DNA of 64,000 nt from Pseudomonas sp. B21-028. Lineage in GTDB: Bacteria > Pseudomonadota > Gammaproteobacteria > Pseudomonadales > Pseudomonadaceae. A model generated the notes under the pieces. That model saw nothing but the letters and a program-made list of their open reading frames with translations, searched no databases and had not been told where the DNA came from. Both the position numbers and the translations under genes were made by a program. The DNA lies in NCBI RefSeq assembly GCF_024749045.1, contig NZ_CP087184.1, positions 1,612,001-1,676,000 on the forward strand. Direction: 5' to 3'. Shown piece after piece: positions 62,285-64,000 of the stretch. How positions within the stretch are numbered: the stretch's first letter is position 1; each line of letters opens with the position of its first letter.

Positions 62285-64000
<1,716 letters not shown>

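Overview
The window reads as chromosomal DNA of a Pseudomonas, most likely of the P. fluorescens group. The evidence is the uniformly GC-rich coding sequence, the nadB-algU-mucA-mucB-mucD block, the dapA-bamC-purC block, AlgU-type promoters, and two families of short palindromic repeats of the fluorescens REP kind scattered between genes. No plasmid, prophage, transposase, integrase or CRISPR array is visible. Both ends cut a gene: ygfZ on the left and an ABC exporter on the right.

Left part (1-15.9 kb), conserved housekeeping. ygfZ faces sdhE-ygfX; nadB faces the envelope-stress operon algU-mucA-mucB-mucD, which has two AlgU-type promoters upstream and lacks mucC. A second conserved run holds bepA, a TusA-like sulfur carrier, a PerM-type permease, bcp, gcvR and then dapA-bamC-MBL hydrolase-purC, ending at tRNA-Ser(CGA).

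Accessory part (15.9-27.5 kb). Directly behind tRNA-Ser lies a small insert of about 1.5 kb with a YafO-family toxin, a tiny putative antitoxin, a DUF3077-like protein and a long inverted repeat. Next come a chemoreceptor with a FliA-like promoter, a PhyH-type dioxygenase, a TetR regulator facing an amidase across three evenly spaced palindromic operators, a cupin, a DUF1508 protein, a LysR regulator, a CHMI isomerase, an HTH-only LysR fragment, and the lipid A phosphoethanolamine transferase eptA with ColR-like boxes and a SAM methyltransferase downstream.

Middle part (27.5-50 kb). rnd-ycgL-hydroxyacid dehydrogenase-ycgN leads to a peptidase-like protein that has lost its zinc motif. RNA methyltransferase, HNH nuclease, spermidine-synthase-like, cNMP-binding and oligopeptidase B genes follow. 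An MFS transporter precedes pxpABC (5-oxoprolinase). A VWA/MoxR pair is followed by a compact DUF4160/DUF2442-HTH module behind a perfect palindrome, then DUF748, cysK and lpxO.

Right part (50-64 kb). Two EamA permeases, aceK and hrpA are followed by a FabH-like synthase with its own palindromic operator, an ECF sigma factor overlapping its zinc-finger anti-sigma, a FemAB/GNAT-like protein and the cut ABC exporter. The least described candidates are the tRNA-Ser insert, the DUF4160/DUF2442-HTH module, the tandem-operator TetR locus and the structured 50.1-50.3 kb region.
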